The position numbers were made by a program, and so were the translations under genes. 35,085 nucleotides of DNA from contig JAUSNJ010000051.1 in NCBI GenBank assembly GCA_030645355.1, positions 1 through 35,085 of the forward strand, given 5' to 3'. Each line of letters starts with the position of its first letter. The first letter of the stretch is position 1. The notes below the pieces were generated by a model. It saw nothing but the letters and a program-made list of their open reading frames with translations, had not been told where the DNA came from and ran no database searches. Positions 1 to 7,274 of the stretch are shown in pieces. This DNA is from Rhodoferax sp. (GTDB taxonomy: Bacteria > Pseudomonadota > Gammaproteobacteria > Burkholderiales > Burkholderiaceae_C).

Positions 1-399
1 TTTGAAGCCGCTGGGACCGATGCGAAATTTTGCAATATCAACAACCTTGATCGCGTGTTCCAACAACTCAATAACGGCAGTATCCCAAAGTCTAGGGGTT
101 GGCTGGCCATCCTCTCGATATTGCATAAATACGCATGGCTCATTGGTGTAAAAATTCGCAACGCCAATAGCTTGCCCACTTTGATGTGACAGGTTCATAA
201 GTGTTTGAATCAGTGCGTCCGCTTGCGTCTTTAGTTCGTCCAACTCCCCCACCTGCTGTGGGCCTGTCCTAAGTTTCGAGCGTGACTTCTCAAATTTGGA
301 AAGCTCATTTGCGGTATCTAGAATTTTCTCAATTGCCAGCCTAGAGAAACCCAAATCCTCACAGAATTTTTGTAATCCATCACGAGCATTTTTATTCAC
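1..399 (-). CDS. Hypothetical protein, 3' end beyond window (partial)
   Basis: An uninterrupted leftward frame of 133 codons runs from a GTG at 399 to the window edge, so the C-terminus is missing. The codon just upstream of the GTG is a TAA stop, and AAGGGG lies about 8 nt before the GTG, which fixes the start. The visible part begins NKNARDGLQKF and has a helical, charged stretch around residues 20-60, possibly a coiled coil. I recognise no family and assign no function. Codon use is clearly AT-richer than in the flanking chromosome, which fits recently acquired cargo of the integrated element. It follows the 39-codon ORF by 10 nt and is probably the last visible gene of the same leftward transcription unit. 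Confidence 0.65.
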   Translation of the reverse strand, partial: MNKNARDGLQKFCEDLGFSRLAIEKILDTANELSKFEKSRSKLRTGPQQVGELDELKTQADALIQTLMNLSHQSGQAIGVANFYTNEPCVFMQYREDGQPTPRLWDTAVIELLEHAIKVVDIAKFRIGPSGFK

Positions 400-409
400 T
401 TACACCCCT

Positions 410-529
410 TCAGGTGCGGCCCTCATTGGGTGCCAACGCCAGGTCGGTGAAGGTGTCCGACTTTTCCCCCTTGCGGATCAGGCGCGGGGTAGGCGTGGCA
501 AAACTGTTGCGACCTAAAGCAAACCCCAT
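410..529 (-). CDS. Possible 39-residue small protein overlapping the end of radC-like gene
   Basis: A 39-codon frame begins at an ATG inside the last codons of the RadC-like gene and ends in TGA 10 nt before the next gene's GTG. The start/stop overlap is the arrangement expected of translational coupling. The product would be small and basic-to-polar, with segments such as RLIRKGEKSDTFTDLA. I do not recognise it. Apart from the overlap I see no dedicated ribosome binding site. It could be a genuine small cargo protein, or the 3' remnant of a longer gene whose start was lost. Confidence 0.35.
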   Translation of the reverse strand: MGFALGRNSFATPTPRLIRKGEKSDTFTDLALAPNEGRT

Positions 530-1071
530 TCGGCCATGCTCAGGGCTTTGTCACCGCCAACAATCACGTGATCCAACACCCGCACATCCACCAGCGCAAG
601 ACTGTCCTTAAGGGTTCGCGTTAGGGTTTCGTCAGCACGGCTAGGCTGTACAACACCGGAGGGGTGATTGTGTGCCAACACCACGGCACTAGCCCGGTGC
701 GCAAGCGCCGCCAACGCCACTTCACGCGGGTACACGCTGGTCTGCGTCAGAGTGCCTTGGAACATACGCTCAAACGCAATCATGCGGTTTAGGGGATCAA
801 GGTACATGACACAAAAAACCTCGGCTGTCTCAGCACCAATGTGCAGACGTATGTACTGCTTAACCGCGTCAGGGTCTGCCATCACGACGCCAGGCTGGCG
901 CAGACACCGCCCAACAATTTCCAGCGCCCTATCGATCACGCCACACTCACGCGCTGCCAGGTCGTGCCGGAATGACAACACGCCAGCGCCGTACATGGGC
1001 ACGGCTTCGCGGGCCTTGGTTGTCCTGGTGCGCGTGCGTGGTGTAGCTTGGATTGAGGAAGTACCGGCCAT
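514..1071 (-). CDS. RadC-like JAMM/JAB-domain protein
   Basis: This is a 185-residue protein of the RadC/JAB family. The C-terminal half carries the metal-binding JAMM signature: HNHPSG with H134 and H136, followed by D147 after ten residues. The pattern VYPREVALAAL just before it is typical of RadC. The N-terminal ~60 residues are basic and lack the helix-hairpin-helix region of full-length chromosomal RadC, so this is the short form common on genomic islands, plasmids and phages. I chose the ATG at 1071 over the one at 1104 because GGGGAGGG lies about 7 nt upstream and because it nearly abuts the upstream gene's stop (TGAGCATG). The biochemical role of RadC proteins is unsettled; older claims of a DNA-repair role are not well supported. 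A role in mobile-element maintenance is inference. Confidence 0.85.
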   Translation of the reverse strand: MAGTSSIQATPRTRTRTTKAREAVPMYGAGVLSFRHDLAARECGVIDRALEIVGRCLRQPGVVMADPDAVKQYIRLHIGAETAEVFCVMYLDPLNRMIAFERMFQGTLTQTSVYPREVALAALAHRASAVVLAHNHPSGVVQPSRADETLTRTLKDSLALVDVRVLDHVIVGGDKALSMAEWGLL

Positions 1072-1073
1072 GC

Positions 1074-1439
1074 TCAATCCCTCCCCAACGGGATAACGGT
1101 GCAATCCGGGGCCTTACTCTGGCTGGCCTGTTTACTTGGCCTTGCTACCGCGCTCGTGTAGATGGGTGTGTTAACCACTGCATCCAACATGCTGCGCACG
1201 GTACGCAATCGAATTTCAAGCTGCGACTGTTCGCGCAACAGCTCAAGACATTTTTGACGCCTGCTCACTGGTGTTTTTTTGAGGGTTGAATGCGCTCGTG
1301 CAAGTTCAAAGTTGTGGACAGTCGCTGATTTGCCCTTCGGTGTGCTGGCGCTTCGCTCGGTCACACCTTCGCCTGATTTGCTTTTCCTTGAACGTGTGCG
1401 TGGTGCCGGTGGTGGTGCGGTAGAGTTCATGTCAGCCAT
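1074..1439 (-). CDS. Hypothetical basic protein of integrated element
   Basis: This is a 121-residue protein of unknown family. The N-terminal ~50 residues are rich in Lys, Arg, Ser, Thr and Pro and look disordered. The middle part (around LELLREQSQLEIRLRTVRSM) is a likely amphipathic helix or coiled coil. I chose the ATG at 1439 because AAAGGAA lies about 9 nt upstream; a start at 1490 would lack this. The gene ends 2 nt before the radC-like start, so the two are probably co-transcribed and coupled. The basic, helical character could suit a small DNA-binding or partner protein, but that is only an impression. Confidence 0.6.
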   Translation of the reverse strand: MADMNSTAPPPAPRTRSRKSKSGEGVTERSASTPKGKSATVHNFELARAHSTLKKTPVSRRQKCLELLREQSQLEIRLRTVRSMLDAVVNTPIYTSAVARPSKQASQSKAPDCTVIPLGRD

Positions 1440-1542
1440 TTTGCAAGGTTCCTTTGCATTGTGGTCAGGGGCTGGCCAGTGTTGACGCACTGCCCGGCCC
1501 CGCCTTTTTGCCCTGGTTGAAACGCGCCAGGGCTTCGCGTGG

Positions 1543-1761
1543 TCATTCGCTGGCGCTGTCCTTGGTGGTCGCTAGGTACTTCGTGTGCAGGGCGGCAAGG
1601 TCTTGCATTGCACCCAGGTACGCGGCAACCCACAGCGGTATCGGCGTCTTTTCAGTCATCCAGTTGCTGGGGGTCGATTTGTTGACGCCCGTCTTGCGGC
1701 AAAAGTCTGCCTGTTTCCAGTGCAGGGCATCCAGCGCAGCGGCGAAAGCTTCAGGGGTCAT
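1543..1761 (-). CDS. Small helix-turn-helix DNA-binding protein
   Basis: This is a 72-residue protein whose residues ~10-45 form a helix-turn-helix of the Cro/XRE-like type. WKQADFCRKTGVN fits the first helix, turn and recognition helix, followed by STPSNWMTEKTPIP, where the N-W pair is typical of this fold. AAGGA lies about 10 nt before the ATG. It is the first gene of the leftward unit and reads away from an intergenic stretch with an 18-bp inverted repeat and further TACGTAC motifs. The natural inference is a repressor that autoregulates the element's genes from those sites. No binding specificity can be read from sequence alone. Confidence 0.7.
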   Translation of the reverse strand: MTPEAFAAALDALHWKQADFCRKTGVNKSTPSNWMTEKTPIPLWVAAYLGAMQDLAALHTKYLATTKDSASE

Positions 1762-1801
1762 GGTGCAGCATCCTTTTTGGTTGCAGAAATTATGACATTA
1801 A

Positions 1802-1904
1802 TTCCGCAAATACGTACAATAAAACACCATACGTACGAATTACTTAACATAACGCCCGTTGTATAAAGTAGAGAAAATGAATAACTTTGTACGTATTTGC
1901 GGAA
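1802..1904. promoter_or_regulatory. 18-bp perfect inverted repeat with TACGTAC motifs, probable operator
   Basis: TTCCGCAAATACGTACAA at 1802-1819 recurs as its exact reverse complement at 1887-1904. A further ATACGTACGAAT lies between the arms at 1829-1840. The 67-nt spacer is AT-rich. The block lies directly upstream of the helix-turn-helix gene (ATG at 1761), where an autoregulated promoter would be expected. The arms are far apart, so a two-site operator bound by a dimer or tetramer is more likely than an RNA hairpin. The assignment as operator is inference. Confidence 0.5.
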
Positions 1905-1986
1905 ACATCAATGATTTCAACGGGTTACGCATGGGGCTGGGGTGCTTAAATTTTGTGCATCTGACAGAGGGCGCAAAACGTGAAAG

Positions 1987-1995
1987 TTATCCACA
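1987..1995 (+). promoter_or_regulatory. Perfect DnaA box
   Basis: TTATCCACA matches the consensus DnaA-binding nonamer exactly. A single nonamer can occur by chance. Its position between an AT-rich inverted repeat and an iteron-like array makes it more notable. Confidence 0.4.
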
Positions 1996-2198
1996 GTACG
2001 TTTTTGCCGTTGCCTGGTGACTGGTGGAGCACACGCACCGGCCACCAGCTCACGCGCCCAATTTTGCCCCTGTAAAACTGTGCCAGGGGAAGGCCACTTT
2101 GCGGCCATTTCCGGCAATGTGCGCAAGCATCCGAAGCGGTGCGAAGGGTCGAAAGCATGGGGGAAAGTGGGAAGGGGGACAAGGTAGATAGAGAGTTT

Positions 2199-2292
2199 GT
2201 CCCCTATCAGTCCCCTACTAGTCCCCTACACTGTCCCCTACAGTTTTTGCCTGTTTTCATTGGGGGATTCAATTTGTCCCCTGTGTCCCCTA
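2199..2292 (+). repeat. Phased GTCCCCTA direct-repeat array
   Basis: GTCCCCTA occurs at 2199, 2210, 2221 and 2233, spaced 11, 11 and 12 nt, about one helical turn. A GTCCCCTG follows at 2276 and another GTCCCCTA at 2285. Same-face spacing suggests cooperative protein binding, as with iterons or integrase/excisionase arm sites. The integrase gene ends only 44 nt to the right. The spacers are 1-4 nt, so this is not a CRISPR array. Confidence 0.7.
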
Positions 2293-2335
2293 CAAAAACA
2301 CACGCCCGGCCAAAAAATGCGCCGCTCGCTAGTGG

Positions 2336-3541
2336 TCACGCTGCCCGCTGGGGCATCTTCACCACGTTGCCAGCCTTGCGCCCATCAAGGTAATCAGCCC
2401 ACCACTGCATCAGGCGTTCACGGTCTGCCAGGTAGGTGCTTCGGTGGTACGCCGCCCGGATTTCGTTTTGCTCTTTGTGGGCCAGCTGGCGTTCGATCAC
2501 ATCAGGATTCCACCCGCACTCATTGGCCACCGTGGAGAAAAGCGCCCGGAAGCCGTGGGCGGTTGCCGTGTATTTGTAGCCCATACGTGCCAGGGCCGAA
2601 TTGAACGTGTTTTCGCTGAGAGGCTTGCTGCGATACACGGGGCTGGGGAACACCAGCGCACCGCCACCGCTCAGGGTCTGCATGGTGCGCAAGATCGCCA
2701 CGGCTTGCGAGGACAGGGGCACCCGGTGCTCTGTGCGCATCTTCATGCGCTCGCCAGGAATGACCCACAGGGCCGCGTCAAGGTCAATTTCAGCCCACAA
2801 GGCCCCGCGTGTTTCGCCCGGGCGGGTTGCGGTCAAGATCATGAAGCGCAGCCCGTGCACGGTGTGGGGGTCGCCGTCATACGCTGCCAGCTTCGCCATG
2901 AATTCGGGCAACTCTTTGTCGGTCATCGCGGCCCGGTGTTGCACGGTGCGGGGCTTGAGTACTTCAGACGGCACAAGGTCAAGCATGGGGTTTGCCTCGA
3001 TACGCTCGTGGATCACCGCCCACCGATACACCGCCTTGACCCGCTGCAACACGCGCCCGGCCTGGTCAGCAGCGCCCCGGGCCTCGATCTTTTTCACGGC
3101 CTCCATGATTTCGCCGGGCTTGATGGATGCCAGCGGGCGGGAGCCCAGCGGCTTGAAAATGTCGGCCTCCAGGGATGCACGGATGCGCCCCGCCGTTTCG
3201 GTGCCCCACCGCGCCGCCTGGTGCGACATCCAATCGCCCGCCACGGCCTCCAGGGTGTTGACGGATTCATGCACGGCCTTTGCCTTTTCGGTTCGGCGCA
3301 GCTCGCCGGGGTCGCCACCGTCTTTCAGCGCTTGCCGGGCTTTGGTCGCCAGCTCGCGGGCGTCTTTGAGGGTCACGCCAGGGTAGACCCCAAAGGCCAG
3401 GCGCTTTTCTTTACCGCCGTATCGGTACTTCATGCGCCAGTACCTACCCCCGCTGGGGCTGATTTCCAAGTACAGGCCGAAGCCGTCAGAGTGTTTGCCG
3501 GGCTTTGTCAGGTTGCGCAGTTGGGCGTCGGTCAGCTTCAC
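2336..3541 (-). CDS. P4-type tyrosine integrase
   Basis: This is a site-specific recombinase that integrates and excises the surrounding element. Counted from the GTG at 3541 it has 401 residues, the usual P4-integrase length. The N-terminus (KLTDAQLRNL, then DGFGLYLEI) is the arm-binding domain found in this family. The catalytic set is visible: R240 in TATRPGE, H329 and R332 in HGFR, and tyrosine Y365 in RAAYHRSTY. The frame stays open up to an ATG at 3658, but the family normally begins a few residues before LTD, and GAAGGA lies about 8 nt before the GTG, so I prefer that start. The gene reads leftward into the element, as expected when the attachment site lies just to its right. All key residues are present, so it is probably active. 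Confidence 0.9.
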   Translation of the reverse strand: MKLTDAQLRNLTKPGKHSDGFGLYLEISPSGGRYWRMKYRYGGKEKRLAFGVYPGVTLKDARELATKARQALKDGGDPGELRRTEKAKAVHESVNTLEAVAGDWMSHQAARWGTETAGRIRASLEADIFKPLGSRPLASIKPGEIMEAVKKIEARGAADQAGRVLQRVKAVYRWAVIHERIEANPMLDLVPSEVLKPRTVQHRAAMTDKELPEFMAKLAAYDGDPHTVHGLRFMILTATRPGETRGALWAEIDLDAALWVIPGERMKMRTEHRVPLSSQAVAILRTMQTLSGGGALVFPSPVYRSKPLSENTFNSALARMGYKYTATAHGFRALFSTVANECGWNPDVIERQLAHKEQNEIRAAYHRSTYLADRERLMQWWADYLDGRKAGNVVKMPQRAA

Positions 3542-3560
3542 GGGGGTATCCTTCACATTC

Positions 3561-3584
3561 TGGGGGCACATTTGGGGGCACATT
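3561..3584 (+). repeat. Tandem 12-bp repeat next to integrase start
   Basis: TGGGGGCACATT occurs twice head to tail at 3561-3572 and 3573-3584. It lies just upstream of the integrase start, between the gene and the element's presumed right end. Such short G-rich repeats at this place fit integrase arm-type sites or an autoregulatory site. If the integrase were started at 3658 the repeat would be coding, as MCPQMCPQ. Confidence 0.5.
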
Positions 3585-3663
3585 TCGCCACCACAATACC
3601 AGAAGCTAGGATTCATGCGGGTTGCAGCCCGGTCTGCGTGTGCGGCCCCGGGCACCACAAATC

Positions 3664-3705
3664 AAGCCGGAAGGGTTCAAAACCTTCCGGCTTTTTCTTT
3701 TTTTC
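3664..3705 (+). terminator. Rho-independent terminator at right border of element
   Basis: An 11-bp perfect stem (AAGCCGGAAGG at 3664-3674 with CCTTCCGGCTT at 3683-3693) encloses an 8-nt loop and is followed by a T-rich tail. The T-tail faces rightward, yet every gene in the element reads leftward. The terminator may therefore belong to a chromosomal gene whose 3' end served as the insertion target and was separated from it by the element. Confidence 0.8.
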
Positions 3706-3806
3706 CCCTGAAATCCTGCTTTTTGCTTCAAATCACAGGACTTGCCACCCGCATTCTTTCCAATGCTGGCCGCGATCTTGATAAGCTACGGCCTGAGGGT
3801 AACGCT

Positions 3807-4406
3807 ATGAAAACCACCTGCCGCTCCACGAGGCACAATCTTCGCGTGGGTTCCATGCTGGCTCTGGCACTGGTACTCACGGTCGCCGGGTGCGGGTCCA
3901 TGTTACCCAAATCACAGTCCCAGTCGCCCACGTTTCAGAGTTTTGACCAGGCACGCCAGGCCATTGAGAGCCTGGTGCCGCGGCAGAGCAATCTGCACGC
4001 ACTGTCAGAGATGGGTTTGACACCTGCCAAGCAGCCCAACACCCTGATCCTGACCCACGCCGATGTGGTGCGCCGAATGGTCAACGGCAGTGTGATGGGC
4101 AAAGAAGACCTTGATCCTGGAATTGTGACCTGCATCAACGCCCGGGACGCCTGCCGGGGCTGGGAGTTCAATGTGGCCCGCATTTCCAAGGCGCGCACCG
4201 GCAGCTTTCTGACCGATTTTTTCAACTTCAAGCGCCGAACAGAGACTACAGGGTGGCGCTTCAACGCGCTGGTCCTGTTGGTCGACGACGTGGTCGTTTA
4301 CCGGGGCTGGGGCGGCCAGCCCGTCATCAATGAGGTCGAGGTCAATACCAACCCGCTGGGACCGCTGCAGGATATGGGCCCTTCCGTCATTACCAGCGGT
4401 CACTAG
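3807..4406 (+). CDS. Putative lipoprotein of unknown function
   Basis: This is a 199-residue protein with a basic N-terminus, a hydrophobic stretch (MLALALVLTV) and a lipobox ending AGC at about residue 29, so it is probably exported and lipid-anchored. A Ser/Gln-rich linker follows. The rest has no family I can name; it contains a conserved-looking CINARDACRGWEF segment in which two cysteines could form a disulfide. It is the first chromosomal gene right of the integrated element and converges on the META-domain gene, with 25 nt between the stops. I chose the ATG at 3807 because the signal sequence begins there; the frame is open further upstream only because it reads through the terminator region. 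Confidence 0.75.
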   Translation: MKTTCRSTRHNLRVGSMLALALVLTVAGCGSMLPKSQSQSPTFQSFDQARQAIESLVPRQSNLHALSEMGLTPAKQPNTLILTHADVVRRMVNGSVMGKEDLDPGIVTCINARDACRGWEFNVARISKARTGSFLTDFFNFKRRTETTGWRFNALVLLVDDVVVYRGWGGQPVINEVEVNTNPLGPLQDMGPSVITSGH

Positions 4407-4431
4407 CCCGCCATCGGCCCATCCGCAAGGC

Positions 4432-4881
4432 TCAACGGGTCTTGAGAAAACGTGCCAGTTGCTTGCCGGCTTCGTCCGTCAGAACCAGCTGGTCACGCTC
4501 CACCCGTGCTTTCCGGGTGAGTTCCAGTGCCTTGAAGAACAGGTCTTCCTGCGATCCCGGCATGCTCAGGCAGGCCCGTCCGGTGGATGCCAGGGCACCC
4601 AAACGCAAGCCGCCCTGCGCCACCACCACCGGTGCGGTAAAACCATTGCACCCGCCAGTACCCGCCAGCTTGTCTGCGCTGACCCAGCGCAGCTTCGGCT
4701 TGGGGTTTGTGACCTCGGCCACACCATCAATGGCAAACGCCACCCACTCGGTGCCCGCTAGCGAGGCAGGCGTTGGTGCCACTGTCGTTGGCGACGCGAC
4801 GGGTGTTGGAACTGCGCAAGCACTCAACAGCGCGGCCAGCAACAAGGAGCAAACCGTCACATGCGGGCGATTGGGAAACAT
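4432..4881 (-). CDS. META-domain lipoprotein
   Basis: This is a 149-residue protein with a signal sequence and lipobox (LLSAC, cysteine about residue 22), then a Thr/Pro/Ala-rich linker and a META domain (~40-145). The domain signature is the GCNGF motif, preceded by W-V and followed by a G-R-A-C segment, as in HslJ-type proteins. META proteins are small envelope proteins of largely unknown role; E. coli HslJ is linked to heat shock and novobiocin resistance. AAGGAG lies about 8 nt before the ATG. It follows rfbC on the same strand after 23 nt and might be read from the rhamnose operon, but no functional link is evident. Confidence 0.8.
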   Translation of the reverse strand: MFPNRPHVTVCSLLLAALLSACAVPTPVASPTTVAPTPASLAGTEWVAFAIDGVAEVTNPKPKLRWVSADKLAGTGGCNGFTAPVVVAQGGLRLGALASTGRACLSMPGSQEDLFFKALELTRKARVERDQLVLTDEAGKQLARFLKTR

Positions 4882-4904
4882 ACGATAGCTCCTTGAAACA
4901 GACC

Positions 4905-5453
4905 TCAGTCAAAGAATCGGGCATTCGCCCACAGGGCGCCCGCTGCGTCCTTGGCCGACAGCTTGGGAGCCTCGCCAAGATCCGGCCATGTGATGTTCAG
5001 AAACGGATCATTCCACGCGATGCACTGCTCGTGCTCCGGCGCATAGTAGTCGGTTGTTTTGTACAGAAACTCGGCCGTCTCTGACAGCACGACAAACCCG
5101 TGCGCAAAACCGGCCGGAACCCAGAACTGGGCCTTGTTCTGTTCGGACAGGATCGCCCCCACCCATTGGCCGAAGGTGTGGGATGAACGGCGCAAATCCA
5201 CCGCCACATCAAAAACCTCACCCGAAACCACGCGAACCAGCTTGCCCTGGGGCTGCTGAATCTGGTAGTGCAAACCCCGCAACACACCGTGTGCCGACTT
5301 GGAATGGTTGTCCTGCACAAACTGGGCCTCGACCCCAGTGGCTTGCACAAAGGCGCGCTGGTTGAAGCTCTCGAAAAAGAAACCCCGCGCGTCTCCAAAC
5401 ACGCGTGGCTCGATCAGCATCACGTCCGGTATGGCGGTACGCGTGACTTTCAT
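4905..5453 (-). CDS. rfbC: dTDP-4-dehydrorhamnose 3,5-epimerase
   Basis: RfbC (RmlC) epimerises dTDP-4-keto-6-deoxyglucose at C3 and C5, the third step of dTDP-L-rhamnose synthesis in the cytoplasm. The 182 residues match the family length. Recognisable blocks include [30 protein letters not shown] with the active-site histidine in LRGLHYQ, and [18 protein letters not shown]. The start codon overlaps the rfbA stop by 4 nt (ATGA), so translation is coupled. It is the last of the four rhamnose genes. Confidence 0.97.
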   Translation of the reverse strand: MKVTRTAIPDVMLIEPRVFGDARGFFFESFNQRAFVQATGVEAQFVQDNHSKSAHGVLRGLHYQIQQPQGKLVRVVSGEVFDVAVDLRRSSHTFGQWVGAILSEQNKAQFWVPAGFAHGFVVLSETAEFLYKTTDYYAPEHEQCIAWNDPFLNITWPDLGEAPKLSAKDAAGALWANARFFD

Positions 5454-6361
5454 GGGTGCTTCCCTTCCTTCAATAGACCCAGCAAGTACTGGCCATAGCC
5501 ATTCTTGGCCAACGGTTGCGCCAGCTTTTCCAGCTGCTCGCTACCAATAAAGCCATTGCGCCAGACGATTTCTTCTATACACGCAATCTTGAGACCCTGA
5601 CGCCGTTCCAGCGTGGCAATGAATTGCCCCGCCTCCAGCAGGCTGTCGTGGGTGCCGGTGTCCAGCCAGGCGTAGCCGCGCTGCATGATTTGCACACTGA
5701 GCTGCCCCAGGTCCAGGTAGGCCTGGTTAACGGCGGTGATCTCCAGTTCGCCCCGGGCACTGGGCTTGACCGCCTTTGCAATGTCGACCACCTGGTTGTC
5801 ATAAAAATACAGCCCGGTCACTGCATAGTGGCTCTGGGGTTTGGCCGGCTTTTCTTCAATGCTGCGCGCCTTGCCTGCAGCATCAAACGCCACCACACCG
5901 TAACGTTCGGGGTCATGGACGTGGTAGGCAAAAACGGTCGCCCCCTGCGGCTGCACATCGGCGTTGCGCAACAGAATTTGCAGGTCGTGCCCGTAGAAGA
6001 TGTTGTCACCCAGGACCAGGGCACTGTCGTTGTTGCCAATGAATTGGTCGCCAATGATAAAGGCCTGCGCCAGTCCGTCCGGGCTGGGCTGCACCGCGTA
6101 TTGCAGGTTGATGCCCCACTGACTGCCGTCACCCAGCAGTTGCACAAAACGGGGCGTGTCCTGCGGCGTGCTGATGATCAGGATGTCGCGGATACCGGCC
6201 AGCAGCAGGGTGCTCAGTGGGTAGTAGATCATCGGCTTGTCATACACCGGCAACAGCTGTTTGCTCATGGCCAGCGTAGCGGGGTGCAGGCGGGTGCCAG
6301 AGCCTCCGGCCAGGATGATGCCCTTGCGGGAAACGGAAGCGGTTTTATTGGTTGCGGCCAT
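5450..6361 (-). CDS. rfbA: Glucose-1-phosphate thymidylyltransferase
   Basis: RfbA (RmlA) joins dTTP and glucose-1-phosphate to dTDP-glucose, the first step of the dTDP-rhamnose pathway. The nucleotide-binding signature [14 protein letters not shown] is near the N-terminus, followed by [29 protein letters not shown] and the [20 protein letters not shown] segment are typical. Length is 303 residues from the ATG at 6361; a TTG two codons upstream is possible but less likely. Its start lies inside the 3' end of rfbD and its stop overlaps the rfbC start. Confidence 0.97.
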   Translation of the reverse strand: MAATNKTASVSRKGIILAGGSGTRLHPATLAMSKQLLPVYDKPMIYYPLSTLLLAGIRDILIISTPQDTPRFVQLLGDGSQWGINLQYAVQPSPDGLAQAFIIGDQFIGNNDSALVLGDNIFYGHDLQILLRNADVQPQGATVFAYHVHDPERYGVVAFDAAGKARSIEEKPAKPQSHYAVTGLYFYDNQVVDIAKAVKPSARGELEITAVNQAYLDLGQLSVQIMQRGYAWLDTGTHDSLLEAGQFIATLERRQGLKIACIEEIVWRNGFIGSEQLEKLAQPLAKNGYGQYLLGLLKEGKHP

Positions 6362-7274
6362 AGTCAATCTCGTTCAACATGCGGTTCACGCCAGCCTGCC
6401 AGGCTGGCAAAGTCAACCCAAAGGTGGTTTGTAGCTTGGTGGTGTCCAGGCGCGAATTGTGGGGGCGTCGGGCCGGCGTGGGAAAAGCCGACGTGGGCAC
6501 TGCCTTGATCTCTTTCGCTACTATTTTTATAGCGGGTTGCGCACGTTCCGCGAGGGCTATCACGTGTTTTGCATATTCATACCAGCTGGTGCAGCCACCC
6601 GCAACCAGGTGGTAGATGCCAGCCAGCGCCGTATCACCACCCGCTGAATCGGGCTTGACCTGGCGTATCGCATGGGCTGTCACATCCGCGATCAAATCGG
6701 CACCCGTTGGCGCCCCCAACTGGTCGTCAATGACTTGCAGCGTCTCACGCTCCTTGGCCAGACGCAGCATGGTCTTGGCGAAGTTGCCGCCCCGCGCGGC
6801 ATAGACCCAACTGGTCCTGAAGATCAGGTGGCGCTGACAACGCATGACGGCCTGCTCACCTTCGAGCTTGGTCTGTCCATACACGCTGAGCGGCCCGGTA
6901 GCATCGTCCTCTTTCCAGGGCTGGCCACCGCTGCCGTCAAACACGTAGTCGGTGCTGTAGTGAATCAACCAGGCTCCCAGCTTTTGTGCTTCATCGGCCA
7001 ACACGCCGGGCGCCTGCGCATTCAGCAAGCGGGCGAAATCGGGTTCGCTCTCCGCCTTGTCGACGGCCGTGTGGGCGGCCGCATTGACGATGACGTCGGG
7101 GCGAACCGTGCGCACGGTCTCGGCCAGCGTGTCCAACTGCGTGAAATCACCACTGAGGCCGCCAGGATTGGTGGCACGGTCCAAGCCCATGACAACCAGC
7201 TCACCCAGCGGGGCCAGGCTGCGCTGCAACTCCCAGCCGACCTGGCCATCGGTGCCCAACAATAGAATTTTCAT
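6345..7274 (-). CDS. rfbD: dTDP-4-dehydrorhamnose reductase
   Basis: RfbD (RmlD) reduces dTDP-4-keto-L-rhamnose to dTDP-L-rhamnose with NAD(P)H, the last pathway step. This extended short-chain dehydrogenase has the Rossmann motif [10 protein letters not shown] at residues 7-16, the STDYVFDG motif, and catalytic Y-x-x-x-K in [28 protein letters not shown] is a family signature. I chose the ATG at 7274 because MKILLLG begins the Rossmann fold. Residues ~239-253 (around [13 protein letters not shown]) are encoded by one copy of the 43-nt dispersed repeat, just before the [12 protein letters not shown] block, where the family varies in length. The gene overlaps rfbB by 4 nt and rfbA by 17 nt. 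Confidence 0.97.
   Translation of the reverse strand: MKILLLGTDGQVGWELQRSLAPLGELVVMGLDRATNPGGLSGDFTQLDTLAETVRTVRPDVIVNAAAHTAVDKAESEPDFARLLNAQAPGVLADEAQKLGAWLIHYSTDYVFDGSGGQPWKEDDATGPLSVYGQTKLEGEQAVMRCQRHLIFRTSWVYAARGGNFAKTMLRLAKERETLQVIDDQLGAPTGADLIADVTAHAIRQVKPDSAGGDTALAGIYHLVAGGCTSWYEYAKHVIALAERAQPAIKIVAKEIKAVPTSAFPTPARRPHNSRLDTTKLQTTFGLTLPAWQAGVNRMLNEIDYGRNQ
6517..6559 (+). repeat. 43-nt dispersed stem-loop repeat, copy A (inside rfbD)
   Basis: The core is GCTA-N9-TAGC (6517-6533), 20 nt, then GGGCTA (6554-6559), ending CGAGGGCTA like most other copies. It lies inside rfbD in antisense orientation to the gene and stays in frame. Confidence 0.8.

Larger units (their letters stand above)
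1905..2335. other. Gene-free stretch of integrated element, possible origin or recombination region
   Basis: No convincing gene is present. Short leftward frames at 1917-2126 and 1946-2182 lack ribosome binding sites and family resemblance. The stretch holds a perfect DnaA box and six short GTCCCCTA-type repeats, with the inverted-repeat block just to its left. This combination is seen in replication origins of plasmids and satellite elements, and arrays of short sites also occur beside integrase genes as arm-type sites. Neither use is shown. Confidence 0.4.

Noticed and set aside
1917..2182. Two small leftward frames (69 and 78 codons)
   Set aside because: There is no ribosome binding site and no recognisable family, and they overlap each other. 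The CAHC segment in one is suggestive but not enough.
2199..2292. GTCCCCTA repeats as a CRISPR array
   Set aside because: Repeats are 8 nt and spacers mostly 1-4 nt, far too short, and no cas gene is present.
3590..3700. tRNA or tmRNA remnant as integration target
   Set aside because: The GGGTTC-like words do not fit into a cloverleaf or a recognisable tRNA 3' end.
2444..3781. 445-codon rightward frame opposite the integrase
   Set aside because: It is an antisense shadow and runs through the terminator at 3664-3705; the integrase strand has all catalytic residues.
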